Translations under genes and position numbers: made by a program
Shown: piece by piece, positions 35,390 through 45,081 of the stretch
Layout: each line of letters begins with the position of its first letter
How positions within the stretch are numbered: position 1 is the first letter of the stretch
Notes under the pieces: model-generated
The model's input: only the letters and a program-made list of their open reading frames with translations
The model's database searches: none
Told to the model about the DNA's origin: nothing
DNA from: Chitinophagaceae bacterium
GTDB taxonomy: Bacteria > Bacteroidota > Bacteroidia > Chitinophagales > Chitinophagaceae
Direction: 5' to 3'
NCBI GenBank assembly: GCA_947455605.1
Contig: CANGOX010000001.1
Span: 1 to 64,000, forward strand
Length of the DNA stretch: 64,000 nt

Positions 35390-38239
35390 TTAAAGAAATT
35401 TTCCAGTATAACTCTCCTTCACTTTCTTTATTCCTGCCGGCACACCAGCATACACAAGGTTTCCTCCGGCATCGCCTGCTTCAGGGCCGAGGTCGATGAT
35501 CCAGTCGGCAGATTTGATCACATCGGTGTTATGTTCAATAACGATCAATGAATGTCCCTGTTCGATCAATGCATTGAAAGAAGCGAGTAATTTTTTGATA
35601 TCATGAAAATGGAGACCTGTGGTGGGTTCATCAAAAATGAACAGCATATGACCGATGCCCTTTCCTTTTCCGAGGAAGCTGGCGAGTTTTACACGCTGGG
35701 CCTCACCACCGCTTAAGGTATCGCTGCTTTGTCCGAGTTTGATATAACCCAACCCTACATCCTGCAAAGGTTGTATGGCATTTTTGATCGGTTTTTCATC
35801 GGCAAAGAATTCAATCGCTTCATCCACACTCATCTCTAATACATCAAAAACAGATTTGCCATTGTATTGCACTTCCAGAACTTCTTCTTTAAAGCGTTTA
35901 CCACCGCAGGATTCGCAGGTAAGGTGTACATCTGCGAGGAATTGCATCTCAACTACCTGTTCACCTTCACCCTTACAGGTATCGCAGCGGCCGCCATCTA
36001 CATTGAAAGAAAAATGTTTGGGTTGAAAGCCACGGGTCTTTGATAAATTCTGTTTGGCAAACAGATCGCGGATATGATCGTAGGCTTTTATATAAGTTAC
36101 CGGATTACTGCGTGATGATTTACCGATCGGGTTCTGGTCAACCATTTCTATCTGCGAGATATAATCGATATCCCCTGTTACATTTTTATGCAGCCCCACT
36201 TTTTCCGAGAACTCACCTTTGATCTTTCGTAAAGCCGGAACCAGGATCTGTTTGATCAATGTGGTCTTTCCACTTCCACTCACACCACTTACTACGCATA
36301 AAGTATTCAATGGAAACTCTACTGTTATATCTTTCAGGTTATTCTGCCGGGCTCCTTCCACTTTCAGACTCCGGTTCCACTTGCGAACGGTCTTGGGTGC
36401 ATCAATGCTGAGTTTGCCTGTTAAGTATTTTCCGGTCAGACTTTCGGGATTGGCAACGATCTCATCATAGTTACCTACTGCCACTACTTCGCCACCTAAA
36501 TGAGAAGCCAGCGGGCCCATATCAATAATATAGTCTGCTTCGCGCATCATCATCTCATCATGTTCTACTACAACAACTGTATTACCCAGATCACGTAAGG
36601 ATTTTAAAACAGCGATCAGACGAACGGTATCGCGGGAATGCAAACCAATCGAAGGCTCATCCAATATATATAATGAGTTGGTAAGGTTACTACCCAGACT
36701 TCTTGTTAATTGTATACGCTGACTTTCACCACCACTTAATGAATTGGCCAAACGGCTTAAGGTAAGGTAGCCCAGCCCCACATCTATCAAAGTTTGCAAA
36801 CGCTGGTGAATCTCAATCATGATCCTTTTCGCAACTTGCTTATCGTGTTCTGATAATTTTAATTCATCAAACCATGTTTTCAGATCTCTTACCGGCAATT
36901 CACATAATTCACCAATATGTTTACCGGCCACTTTTACATATAAAGCTTCTTTGCGTAAACGATAGCCTTTGCAATCAGGGCAGTTGGTTCTTCCGCGATA
37001 GCGGCTTAACAGTACCCGGTATTGTACCTTATATAAATTCTGTTCTACTTCTTTAAAGAAATCATCGATACCCTGCACATTGCCTTCTCCGCTCCATAAC
37101 TGCGCATATTGTTCTTTGCTAAGATCAATAACAGGTTTATGAATGGGGAAGCCAAACTTACCTGCACTTTTCACAAACTGCTCGCGCCACCAGCCAAGCT
37201 TCTCCCCTTTCCAGGGGGCTACAGCACCTTCATAAACACTCAGTCGTTTATCAGGAATCACCAAATCTGCATCAATGCCTAACACCTGGCTAAAACCTTC
37301 GCAGGTAGGACAGGCACCAAAGGGATTATTAAATGAAAACAAATTCGGAACCGGTTCTTCAAACTGGATCCCATCGAGTTCAAACTTATTGCTGAAGTGC
37401 ATCAGTTTATTTCCGTCCACTTCTATATACATTTCTCCTTCCCCTTCATAAAAAGCTGTGCCGATAGAATCGGATAAGCGGTGGAGATCATCTTCTTCGA
37501 AGGATTTGGTAACTATTCGATCAATGAGAACATAAGTTTGGAGTTTGGCGTTTGGCGTTTGGAGTTGCTTTTTAAGTTCTTTGTCAGGCAGTTCGAGCAA
37601 TTCTTCAATCCTCGAAATAACTCCAGACCCGATACTCCCAACTCCAGACTGTCTTACATACATTCTGGAAAACCCTTTCTGCATCAATATATTCAGCTCT
37701 TCTCTTGTTTCGCGTTTGGCATGTTGTTTAAAAGGAACAATGATGACCACTTTGGTTCCTTCTTTCATTTTCTGAATGGCCTGCACCACATCGGCCACAT
37801 CATCCTTTTTTACTTCTTTGCCACTGATGGGTGAAATGGTTTTACCGGCACGGGCAAAGAGGAGACGTAAGTAATCATAGATCTCCGTCATACTACCCAC
37901 CGTACTGCGTGGTGTGCGGGTGATTACTTTCTGTTCGATGGCAATGGCAGGACAAAGCCCTTTGATATAATCCACATCAGGCTTCACCATCCTCGCCATA
38001 AACTGGCGGGCGTAGGCGCTGAGGCTTTCTGCATAACGGCGCTGGCCTTCGGCAAAAAGGGTATCTATGGTAAGAGATGATTTACCACTGCCTGATACGC
38101 CGGTAACCACGATGAATTTATTTCTGGGAAAGCTAACGGTAACATTCTTGAGATTGTGTACCCTTGCGCCTTTCACTACTATATCACCACCCGATTCGAT
38201 CACGGGTTCTAATTTGGGAGTCTTTGTTTTCGTTGCCAT
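35390..38239 (-). CDS. uvrA: Excinuclease ABC subunit UvrA
   Basis: The 949-residue UvrA is the damage-sensing ATPase of nucleotide excision repair. Two ABC modules carry Walker A GVSGSGKSS (about 46-54) and GVSGSGKTT (about 640), with the signature/Walker B blocks SLSGGESQRIQL and TLSGGEAQRVKL. Zn-finger cysteines occur in NCPDCKGYR and CDTCKGEGEQ. The frame open from 38452 adds 71 non-conserved residues, so the ATG at 38239 (MATKTKTPK) is chosen. Residues about 196-235 are encoded by repeat K, which lies in frame in the first nucleotide-binding region. The sequence otherwise looks intact. Confidence 0.95.
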   Translation of the reverse strand: MATKTKTPKLEPVIESGGDIVVKGARVHNLKNVTVSFPRNKFIVVTGVSGSGKSSLTIDTLFAEGQRRYAESLSAYARQFMARMVKPDVDYIKGLCPAIAIEQKVITRTPRSTVGSMTEIYDYLRLLFARAGKTISPISGKEVKKDDVADVVQAIQKMKEGTKVVIIVPFKQHAKRETREELNILMQKGFSRMYVRQSGVGSIGSGVISRIEELLELPDKELKKQLQTPNAKLQTYVLIDRIVTKSFEEDDLHRLSDSIGTAFYEGEGEMYIEVDGNKLMHFSNKFELDGIQFEEPVPNLFSFNNPFGACPTCEGFSQVLGIDADLVIPDKRLSVYEGAVAPWKGEKLGWWREQFVKSAGKFGFPIHKPVIDLSKEQYAQLWSGEGNVQGIDDFFKEVEQNLYKVQYRVLLSRYRGRTNCPDCKGYRLRKEALYVKVAGKHIGELCELPVRDLKTWFDELKLSEHDKQVAKRIMIEIHQRLQTLIDVGLGYLTLSRLANSLSGGESQRIQLTRSLGSNLTNSLYILDEPSIGLHSRDTVRLIAVLKSLRDLGNTVVVVEHDEMMMREADYIIDMGPLASHLGGEVVAVGNYDEIVANPESLTGKYLTGKLSIDAPKTVRKWNRSLKVEGARQNNLKDITVEFPLNTLCVVSGVSGSGKTTLIKQILVPALRKIKGEFSEKVGLHKNVTGDIDYISQIEMVDQNPIGKSSRSNPVTYIKAYDHIRDLFAKQNLSKTRGFQPKHFSFNVDGGRCDTCKGEGEQVVEMQFLADVHLTCESCGGKRFKEEVLEVQYNGKSVFDVLEMSVDEAIEFFADEKPIKNAIQPLQDVGLGYIKLGQSSDTLSGGEAQRVKLASFLGKGKGIGHMLFIFDEPTTGLHFHDIKKLLASFNALIEQGHSLIVIEHNTDVIKSADWIIDLGPEAGDAGGNLVYAGVPAGIKKVKESYTGKFL
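37536..37650. repeat. Heptamer-armed inverted repeat K inside uvrA
   Basis: The plus-strand left arm 37536-37566 reads GTTTGGA, GTTTGGC, GTTTGGC, GTTTGGA, GTT. The right arm 37619-37650 is an imperfect inverse (AACTCCA, GACCCGA, TACTCCC, AACTCCA). The left arm is almost identical in theme to repeat A. In the uvrA frame it encodes QTPNAKLQT, resembling TPDSRLQ of repeat E. Confidence 0.85.
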
Positions 38240-38507
38240 ACTGTTAAGCAAGTTAAACACATTATTGACGGTTAAGTTTAGAAACCTGAACGATAGAACG
38301 GTTTTTTCCCTGCACCGATAGCGGAACATGGAAAACAAAAAAATGTGCATAACCCCAACCCCCGAAAACCATCTTTTCCACAAAAAAGTACAGATATGAA
38401 AAGATGTATAATTTGTTGTTGAATTATAATGAGTTAGTGCATAGACACTCAACCAAAAGTTCTATCCAAATCCTGATTTTGCTGAATTCTGACTCAAAAA
38501 AGTTGTT

Positions 38508-39089
38508 ATGAGAACATTAGACCAGGCGTCTGATACAGATTTGATACGGGCCTTCCAGGACGGCGACACTGCTGCCTTTGAAACCCTAATCTACCGCTAT
38601 AAGGATAAGGTATTTTCATCTATCCTGTTTTTTGTAAAGGATAGTTATCTGGCTGAAGACCTTTTCCAGGATGTTTTCATTAAGATCATTGATACCTTAA
38701 AGAATAAGCGATATACAGAAGAAGGAAAATTCCTTCCCTGGGCCCTGCGCATTGCCCATAACCTTTGTGTGGATTATTTCAGGAAGGTGAAACGTACCCC
38801 CGCCATCAAGACCAGCGACAACCAGGATATTTTTGAACTGCTGAATGTATATGAGGAAGGCCCTGACAGTAAGATCATGCAGGGACAGAGTCATGAACGA
38901 GTACGCAAAATGCTGGACCTCTTACCGGAAGAGCAGCGCGAGATCATTGTACTACGCCATTTTGCCAACCTTAGTTTTAAAGAGATCGCTCTCATCACCA
39001 ATTGCAGCATCAATACTGCTTTGGGTCGTATGCGGTATGGCCTGATCAATCTGCGGAAGATGATGGTGGAAAAGCAGATCGCTTTGTAA
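38508..39089 (+). CDS. RNA polymerase ECF sigma factor
   Basis: This 193-residue sigma-70 family protein of the ECF type has region 2 (about 20-90) with FETLIYRYKDKVF and AEDLFQDVFIKI. Region 4 (about 125-185) contains LPEEQREIIVLRHFANLSFKEIA and the recognition helix NTALGRMRYGLI. No anti-sigma gene is adjacent, unlike FecI/FecR-type units. The regulon is unknown. It is divergent from uvrA over 268 nt and converges with the dsbD-like gene across repeat L. Confidence 0.9.
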   Translation: MRTLDQASDTDLIRAFQDGDTAAFETLIYRYKDKVFSSILFFVKDSYLAEDLFQDVFIKIIDTLKNKRYTEEGKFLPWALRIAHNLCVDYFRKVKRTPAIKTSDNQDIFELLNVYEEGPDSKIMQGQSHERVRKMLDLLPEEQREIIVLRHFANLSFKEIALITNCSINTALGRMRYGLINLRKMMVEKQIAL

Positions 39090-39116
39090 TATATTACGCT
39101 TATAAAAAAATCAAGA

Positions 39117-39178
39117 ATTGCGCCTTTGCGCCTTTGCGCCTTTGCGAGAAATTTTCACGCAGAGGCGCAAAGGCGCAG
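39117..39178. repeat. Inverted repeat L (GCGCCTTT units), probable shared terminator
   Basis: Three tandem GCGCCTTT octamers at 39120-39143 pair with 39157-39176 (CGCAGAGGCGCAAAGGCGCA). The hairpin is flanked by a T-run at 39179-39184 and A-rich sequence on the other side, between the converging sigma factor and DsbD genes. It fits a bidirectional terminator. Confidence 0.85.
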
Positions 39179-39182
39179 TTTT

Positions 39183-41132
39183 TTATTTACCGGAAGAGAA
39201 GGCTTCTTTACCGCACTTCAACCATTCCAGATACTCTTTTACATCCGGCGTGTAACCAACCGGATTATTCATCAGCTTTTCACTGTTGTTGAGGATCACA
39301 TATAAGGGTTGGGTAGACTGTCCAAAATTTTCTGTCTGAAAAGTGGCCCATTTATCGCCGATGCTGATGATGTCTTTGGTATTATTATCTTTTAGTGTAT
39401 AGGTAAAGCGTTGATCGGCCGGTAATTTTTCTTTATCATCTACATATAAGGAAACAAGAATGAAATTTTCTTTTATGTAATTATAAACAGAAGGATCGGT
39501 CCATACATTCTCTTCCATCTTACGGCAGTTTACACAGGCCCAACCGGTAAAGTCGATCAATAAAGGTTTATGCTGGTCTTTGGACAACTGCAAAGCTCTT
39601 GCATAATCGTTGATCACATTGGCTTCCAATCCTTTGCCATGCACATTGTCTTTTCCATAAATACTGTAACTGAACGGTGGCGGAAAACCGCTGAGTAATT
39701 GCAGGTTGGCATATTTGGTTTGTGTAACTCCAGGTATCAGATAAAGTGTGAACAGCAAGGCAATGCCTCCCAATACTTTTCTTCCTGTGCCGATCTTCAT
39801 TCCTTTATAATCATGCGGCAGACGTATGATACCAAACAGATAGAGGGTTAAGCCGCTGCCAATAAGGATCCAGATGCCAATAAACACTTCGCGTTTTACC
39901 AGACCCCAGTGCATCACCAGGTCTGCGTTGGATAAGAATTTTAAAGCCAGAGCAAGTTCTAAAAATGCCAGTACTTTTTTCACAGTATCTAACCATCCGC
40001 CTGATTTTGGCAACGAGTGTAACCAGTTTGGAAATATGGCAAACAAAGCAAAAGGCAAGGCCAGTGCTAAACCAAAGCCTGCTAATCCTGAGGTTAACTG
40101 CCAGGCACCACCACTGATCGATCCTACCAATAAGGAACCCAGAATGGGTCCTGTGCAGGAGAAAGAAACAATTGCAAGCGTAACCGCCATAAAGAAGATG
40201 CCCACCACACTTCCCAATCCACTTTTCGAATCTGCTTTGCTCGCTATATTACTTGGGAGTGTGATCTCAAAATAGCCAAAGAAGGAAAAAGCAAAGAAGA
40301 TGAAGATGATAAAGAATACCAGGTTCAGCCATGAATTGGTGGAGATATTATTAAAGATCTCAGGCTGTACATTGCCCAGAATATGAAAGGGCACACTGGC
40401 CAGTAAATAAATTAAGAAGATAAAGAAGCCATACAATGCCCCGTTCTTTATAGCCTGTTTCCGGTTGCTTGCTTTTTTGGTAAAGAAGGAAACGGTAACC
40501 GGTATCATAGGAAACACGCATGGGGTAAGCAATGCGATCAATCCGCCTAAGAATCCTAAAAAGAAAATAGATAACCAGCCACTGCTTACAATATCATTTT
40601 TCTTACCACAATCTTTTGTTGGATTAACAAGATCGATACTGGTTAATTTGATTTTTTTACTATCTGCCGAAACAGCGGCACCACCTTCGAGGCTTACTTC
40701 AAATACCTGGTCCTGGGGTGCAAACTCTTCTGCTTTTCCGAGGTTGGCGGTAAGGTTACCTTTCAAAGTACCGGGAATAAAACCATCAATTTTTACCTGC
40801 TGTTTTATTTCTATCTCACCGGTAAAAACGTTTACTTTCTTTTTTTCAAACAAGCCGTCCGTAATGATCTCTGCAGCTTTGTTATACAATATGCTTGCCT
40901 GGGGTATTGCTTTTTCGTAGTTGGGGCTGAACTTTGGTGATTCCAGGCCTTCCACCAACGGATTGGTTCCGTACAAATGCCAGCCTGCAGGAATGGTTGT
41001 TTTGGCCGTTAGTTCATACAAACCAGTACCGATCTTCTTAGACTGTACCTGCCATTTTAATAAACTGTCTGTTTGTGCAGACACCAACAGGCATGAGAGT
41101 ACCGCTAAAAAAGAGAAGAGTATTTTTTTCAT
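39183..41132 (-). CDS. DsbD-family thiol:disulfide interchange protein
   Basis: The 649-residue inner-membrane protein carries electrons from cytoplasmic thioredoxin to the periplasm. It has a signal peptide (ending VSAQ) and an N-terminal DsbD-alpha-like domain (about 25-150). The CcdA-like membrane domain (about 188-440, about eight helices) has conserved LTPCVFPMIPV and FSCTGPILG, each with one Cys. A C-terminal thioredoxin-like domain (about 510-640) contains the CVNC active site. Eleven nt upstream lies a stand-alone DsbD-alpha-like gene, so the two likely work together. Confidence 0.92.
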   Translation of the reverse strand: MKKILFSFLAVLSCLLVSAQTDSLLKWQVQSKKIGTGLYELTAKTTIPAGWHLYGTNPLVEGLESPKFSPNYEKAIPQASILYNKAAEIITDGLFEKKKVNVFTGEIEIKQQVKIDGFIPGTLKGNLTANLGKAEEFAPQDQVFEVSLEGGAAVSADSKKIKLTSIDLVNPTKDCGKKNDIVSSGWLSIFFLGFLGGLIALLTPCVFPMIPVTVSFFTKKASNRKQAIKNGALYGFFIFLIYLLASVPFHILGNVQPEIFNNISTNSWLNLVFFIIFIFFAFSFFGYFEITLPSNIASKADSKSGLGSVVGIFFMAVTLAIVSFSCTGPILGSLLVGSISGGAWQLTSGLAGFGLALALPFALFAIFPNWLHSLPKSGGWLDTVKKVLAFLELALALKFLSNADLVMHWGLVKREVFIGIWILIGSGLTLYLFGIIRLPHDYKGMKIGTGRKVLGGIALLFTLYLIPGVTQTKYANLQLLSGFPPPFSYSIYGKDNVHGKGLEANVINDYARALQLSKDQHKPLLIDFTGWACVNCRKMEENVWTDPSVYNYIKENFILVSLYVDDKEKLPADQRFTYTLKDNNTKDIISIGDKWATFQTENFGQSTQPLYVILNNSEKLMNNPVGYTPDVKEYLEWLKCGKEAFSSGK

Positions 41133-41143
41133 GTGAACCCGGA

Positions 41144-41596
41144 TTATTGAAGTTTCAGATCGAAGGATTTCTTAACCGGGGGCAGGCATTGGCTGTCATC
41201 GCAAACCATGTATTCAACCGTACCGCTTATACTGGTCTTTACATTGCCTTTTACTTTTACGGTTTGAACAAACACCACTTTGTCTGAATAGTAAAGAACA
41301 TTGGTATTAAAATTTTTGTCGAACACTTTCTCCAGCTTTCCCTGTTCTTTTATGGTACCTGTTTTTGTAACCAAAGGATTGGCTTTAAAACTGATGGTAG
41401 TTGGTATAGGACCGCCTTTACCGGTATTCTGCGAGTAGATATGCCATGGGCTTTCTACGGTTGCCGTAAGGGTTACTTCATAGGTATCAGCGGTTTTCTT
41501 TTTGGCCGCATAATCCCAACTTACCGGGTTCTTCATCTGGCTAAAAGAAACAATAGATATACAGGCAGCTAAAAAACCAAGAACAATTCTTTTCAT
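41144..41596 (-). CDS. Secreted stand-alone DsbD-alpha-like protein
   Basis: The 150-residue protein has a signal peptide (about 1-19, ending VSFSQ) and an immunoglobulin-like DsbD N-terminal domain. A C-terminal cysteine pair lies in CDDSQCLPPV, matching the redox pair of DsbD alpha. It could take electrons from the adjacent membrane DsbD and pass them to a periplasmic partner. The next gene on the strand encodes a full DsbD with its own alpha domain, so this is a second alpha domain and may serve a different target. Confidence 0.85.
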   Translation of the reverse strand: MKRIVLGFLAACISIVSFSQMKNPVSWDYAAKKKTADTYEVTLTATVESPWHIYSQNTGKGGPIPTTISFKANPLVTKTGTIKEQGKLEKVFDKNFNTNVLYYSDKVVFVQTVKVKGNVKTSISGTVEYMVCDDSQCLPPVKKSFDLKLQ

Positions 41597-41654
41597 ACGA
41601 ACATTTCAATTTAAGAGATAGACGTAAAGCATTGTGCTGCCTTACAAAATAGCT

Positions 41655-42314
41655 TTAACTCAAACCTAACAACTCAAATACTTTCTTCCCGTCGAGATTG
41701 CTCATGGCTTCTGAAGAAGCACGCTCAGGGTGTGGCATCATGCCAAATACATTATTTGTTTTATTGCGGATCCCGGCGATATGGCGGATAGCTCCATTGG
41801 GATTGGCTGTTTCACTAAGGCTTCCATCTTCATTACAGTAACGGAAGATCACCTGACCATTGGCTTCAAGTTCGTTTAACGTTGCTTCATCAGCATGATA
41901 TCTTCCTTCTCCATGGGCTACGGGTACTTTCAATGCTTTGCCGTTCTCGTTTTTTATAAACACATTCTTACACACAAATTGCTGGTTAGCATTCTGCAAT
42001 AAAACACCGGGTAACAAACCGCTTTCGCATAAGATCTGGAAACCATTACATACACCCAATACTTTACCGCCTCTATTGGCAAATTCAATCACACTTTGCA
42101 TCATCGGGCTAAAACGGGCAATGGCGCCGCAACGGAGATAATCGCCATAAGAAAAACCACCCGGTAATACAATACAATCGTCTGTGGAAAACATACTCAG
42201 GTCTTTGTCTTTGTGCCAGAGCATGATCACTTCTTTACCCAGATCCTGCTGAAGGGCATCCTGCATATCTCTATCGCAGTTAGACCCAGGAAAAACAACA
42301 ACGCCAAACTTCAT
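41655..42314 (-). CDS. purQ: Phosphoribosylformylglycinamidine synthase glutaminase subunit PurQ
   Basis: The 219-residue class I glutamine amidotransferase supplies ammonia for step 4 of purine synthesis. Signatures are VVVFPGSNCDRD, the Cys nucleophile in GVCNGFQIL (about 84-92) and the His-x-Glu pair in MMPHPERAS near the C-terminus. PurL and PurS are not in the window. Nothing nearby belongs to the same pathway on this strand. Confidence 0.95.
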   Translation of the reverse strand: MKFGVVVFPGSNCDRDMQDALQQDLGKEVIMLWHKDKDLSMFSTDDCIVLPGGFSYGDYLRCGAIARFSPMMQSVIEFANRGGKVLGVCNGFQILCESGLLPGVLLQNANQQFVCKNVFIKNENGKALKVPVAHGEGRYHADEATLNELEANGQVIFRYCNEDGSLSETANPNGAIRHIAGIRNKTNNVFGMMPHPERASSEAMSNLDGKKVFELLGLS

Positions 42315-42389
42315 ATAATTATTTTTTGTATTGGATAGGCAAGCAACCGATATGAGCCCAAAGATAATATCTGACCCGTTAACGCATGG

Positions 42390-43373
42390 CTAATTTCTCA
42401 GAAACACCCAGTTATTATAGGCTATTACCAGTATAGCCAGCCAGAACAGGATATTGGGCAGTATTAATTTCCGCGGATAGGAAAACACATTCCCCGCAAA
42501 TGCGCCCAAAGGTACCAGGGCCATCAGGGCCGATTCCAGGCCGGCATGCAGGAAAATAAAGGGTATGGGTAACAGAATGAACAGCATTACCGCCATCACC
42601 CCCCAGTTCTTTCTGATCTGGATTACCATTCGTTTATTGGATAGTTGCCAGTAATACAGTCCGGTTAGCAGCACCAGACCCAGAATGGATAAACCGGCAA
42701 TCAACGGGGCACTCCATTGTGTTGCCGGCAGGTTGATCTGCAGCGAGGGCAGGAAGGAGGAAAAGGTTTTGGTCTGGTCGCTAATAAACAACCATGAGAA
42801 TAAAAAATAGTAAGGTACCAATACACCCATCAGCAATACCAGCCATTCTGCCAGGCTGAATGGTCTTACCACAGCCAACGCAAATAAAACCACCAATATC
42901 AATATGGCGGTTGGATGATAACAAACCACCGATAAGCCTACGATCAACCCGGTATTGAATAATAAGGTTTTTGGGGAAGGATGATTATACAGCCGACTGA
43001 GTTTGATGAAGATCCAGATCAACAGAAAATTAGCCAGCAGGGCCGAAGAAATACTGCCCCATTGGGCAATAATGCCTGTTAACAGCACATAAGCCATTGC
43101 TGTTGTATAGTTGTTCTGCTGAAACATACGCAGATCGTTCAAAACCATATTCAATCGTATGGCCTGGATCAACACGGTCATGTGATAAAAAAGAAACAAA
43201 ACCGTTTGTGGCTGGCCGGAGATATAATTATGGAGCAGAACAGATAAGACACCGTCGTTACTATTGGAAATTACCAGGGGTGCATTCACAAAAAAGTGCA
43301 GGTGCACAACAATGCTCAGAATTACCAGGAAAAAAATATTGATGATCGATTTATCTCTGAAAAGGAAGACCAC
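42390..43373 (-). CDS. DUF6427 family multi-pass membrane protein
   Basis: The 327-residue protein has about nine to ten hydrophobic segments, beginning MVFLFRDKSIINIFFLVIL. The arrangement (short polar N-terminus, then alternating helices and Arg/Ser loops) fits DUF6427, a Bacteroidota-specific group of unknown function that looks glycosyltransferase-like in topology. No catalytic motif is visible. It starts 10 nt after the stop of the upstream secreted-protein gene, so they probably form an operon. Confidence 0.75.
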   Translation of the reverse strand: MVFLFRDKSIINIFFLVILSIVVHLHFFVNAPLVISNSNDGVLSVLLHNYISGQPQTVLFLFYHMTVLIQAIRLNMVLNDLRMFQQNNYTTAMAYVLLTGIIAQWGSISSALLANFLLIWIFIKLSRLYNHPSPKTLLFNTGLIVGLSVVCYHPTAILILVVLFALAVVRPFSLAEWLVLLMGVLVPYYFLFSWLFISDQTKTFSSFLPSLQINLPATQWSAPLIAGLSILGLVLLTGLYYWQLSNKRMVIQIRKNWGVMAVMLFILLPIPFIFLHAGLESALMALVPLGAFAGNVFSYPRKLILPNILFWLAILVIAYNNWVFLRN

Positions 43374-43383
43374 GTGTTAGGAA

Positions 43384-44913
43384 TTAAAATTCGAGTTTGG
43401 CAAAACAGGTGAACCCGCGGTATTGACAGGGTACGATGGCCTGACGTGAGCCGATCTGCTTGGCATGTCTTGGCATAAAATCGTATCCCTTATCGAGGTT
43501 CTTAAAAGTAGGTGTTCTGTCTACCTGCCCTGACGGTGAAAGGGTTTGATCTGAAAGGATCATGGTCCTTTTTTCCTGCACATTAAAAATAAAATGAAGC
43601 TGATCGCCGGTGTTGAACATACCAAACCCGATATAGTTATCCGTATTATCGTCGTATTGAGATTTGCGGATCACATTACTCCATTCCATTTTACCTGCAG
43701 GGTCAAAAGAGATAATAGCTACATTATCCGCGAAATAACGGGTAAGTGTATTGGGATTGTTATAAATATTCGATCTCCACCATGGGTAATAACCTACCGG
43801 ACTGTTCCAGGTATAATAATCAACCGGTGACCAGTAGGGCGAGCCATACAGATAATCCCATCGGTTTAATGTATTACCTCTTGAGCTGGTGTAGGCAGAT
43901 TCGGCAGTGATCAAAAAACCACCATCACGGCGCATCACCAGGTTCTTTAAAAAATAATCATTGAAAGCTGATTTACTGCCCCCTTCTCCTTTGGCATCTT
44001 CTCTGAACTCATCAGAAAAAATAGTCGTTGCACTCAGCATTTCCTTGTTTTGCAGTTTATCCCAGAGCACATAGTACAAGCCTTCAATATTGCCACGGCG
44101 CTGTTTGCTGATAAAGGAAGTGATCACAAAATGTTTATTGATATTATCCGCTTTAATACGGATATCGTCTAAAAAGATATTGCCCACTTTCAGATCGGTC
44201 ATCCCAAAATTATCGGCTTTGGCAGGTTTGATCAGCAGACTTACTTTATTGATATTATCATTGGAAGCTGTACCCGATGCCCGCACGCAACACATGTCAC
44301 CCTCATTATCCAGGGTAAACTCCGACAGGAAATCATTTCGTTGAGGCATGTTGACCGCAACACGGGATTTCTTTACCAGGCTAAGATCTTTGTTAAATAG
44401 ACAGGTGGTGAGAATATGTGCTTTATCATTACGTGTGTTGATTTTGAACACCATGAATTTCTGCTTGTCATCGCTGTTGATAAAGGAATATATTTTGTTG
44501 GAAGCCGAAAAATGGATCTCTTCTGTTGAATCGAGCAGTACCGGTTCCCCAACTTTTTTCCCGGATGCATCCAGTTTTACTGCCATACAAAAAATGGCAC
44601 TTCTTTTCTGGAACTGATAGATCATGTAAGCGAAGTCGGGATAAACGAGAAAGTCGGTGCTTAAGATCCGATTATTGATAAAATCGAGGCGGGTCTTTTC
44701 TATCAGCCGCATATCAGCATCATAAGTAGAGATATAGTTCCAGTCGCGGTAACTCTTATACACCAGGATATTCCCGTTTATCTTACCTAATACCTCAAAA
44801 TTCAGGGTACGGGGATCGTCCTTATCGGGCTCAGAATAGGTTATTTTCTGGGCGGAACCATGTAAAAAGGCAAGCAGGAAGCAGGCGATCAGTACCGGTA
44901 TTGTTTTTTTCAT
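43384..44913 (-). CDS. Secreted protein of unknown function
   Basis: I do not recognise this 509-residue protein. It has a signal peptide (MKKTIPVLIACFLLAF... ending GSAQ) and a body of alternating beta strands with recurrent hydrophobic/aromatic patterns. Examples are ILVYKSYRDWNYIS, HFVITSFISKQRRGN and GGFLITAESAYTSS. These suggest a beta-propeller, but no named repeat is clear. A Trp/Tyr-rich stretch (WDYLYGSPYWSPVDYYTW, about 368-385) stands out. There is no lipobox or T9SS sorting domain, so it is likely periplasmic. It is upstream of the DUF6427 gene by 10 nt and divergent from kup. Confidence 0.7.
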   Translation of the reverse strand: MKKTIPVLIACFLLAFLHGSAQKITYSEPDKDDPRTLNFEVLGKINGNILVYKSYRDWNYISTYDADMRLIEKTRLDFINNRILSTDFLVYPDFAYMIYQFQKRSAIFCMAVKLDASGKKVGEPVLLDSTEEIHFSASNKIYSFINSDDKQKFMVFKINTRNDKAHILTTCLFNKDLSLVKKSRVAVNMPQRNDFLSEFTLDNEGDMCCVRASGTASNDNINKVSLLIKPAKADNFGMTDLKVGNIFLDDIRIKADNINKHFVITSFISKQRRGNIEGLYYVLWDKLQNKEMLSATTIFSDEFREDAKGEGGSKSAFNDYFLKNLVMRRDGGFLITAESAYTSSRGNTLNRWDYLYGSPYWSPVDYYTWNSPVGYYPWWRSNIYNNPNTLTRYFADNVAIISFDPAGKMEWSNVIRKSQYDDNTDNYIGFGMFNTGDQLHFIFNVQEKRTMILSDQTLSPSGQVDRTPTFKNLDKGYDFMPRHAKQIGSRQAIVPCQYRGFTCFAKLEF

Positions 44914-45010
44914 TTCCTGGTCAACATTTATAGCTCAAATGTAAGGTAACTGGGGCTTAAGAATCCCTAAATTAACAGTAAAAGCACAACAAATGGCCCC
45001 TGCAGCAATA

Positions 45011-45045
45011 TTTGTAAGGGGTGATTGATTTTACTTATACATTTG
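45011..45045 (+). promoter_or_regulatory. Candidate promoter of kup
   Basis: TTTG at 45011-45014 and TACATTTG at 45038-45045 are 23 nt apart. The spacing is slightly long. It lies 37 nt before the GTG start favoured for kup. Confidence 0.4.
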
Positions 45046-45081
45046 TCAGATAATTTCTGCCTTAATCGTAATTACCTCTTT

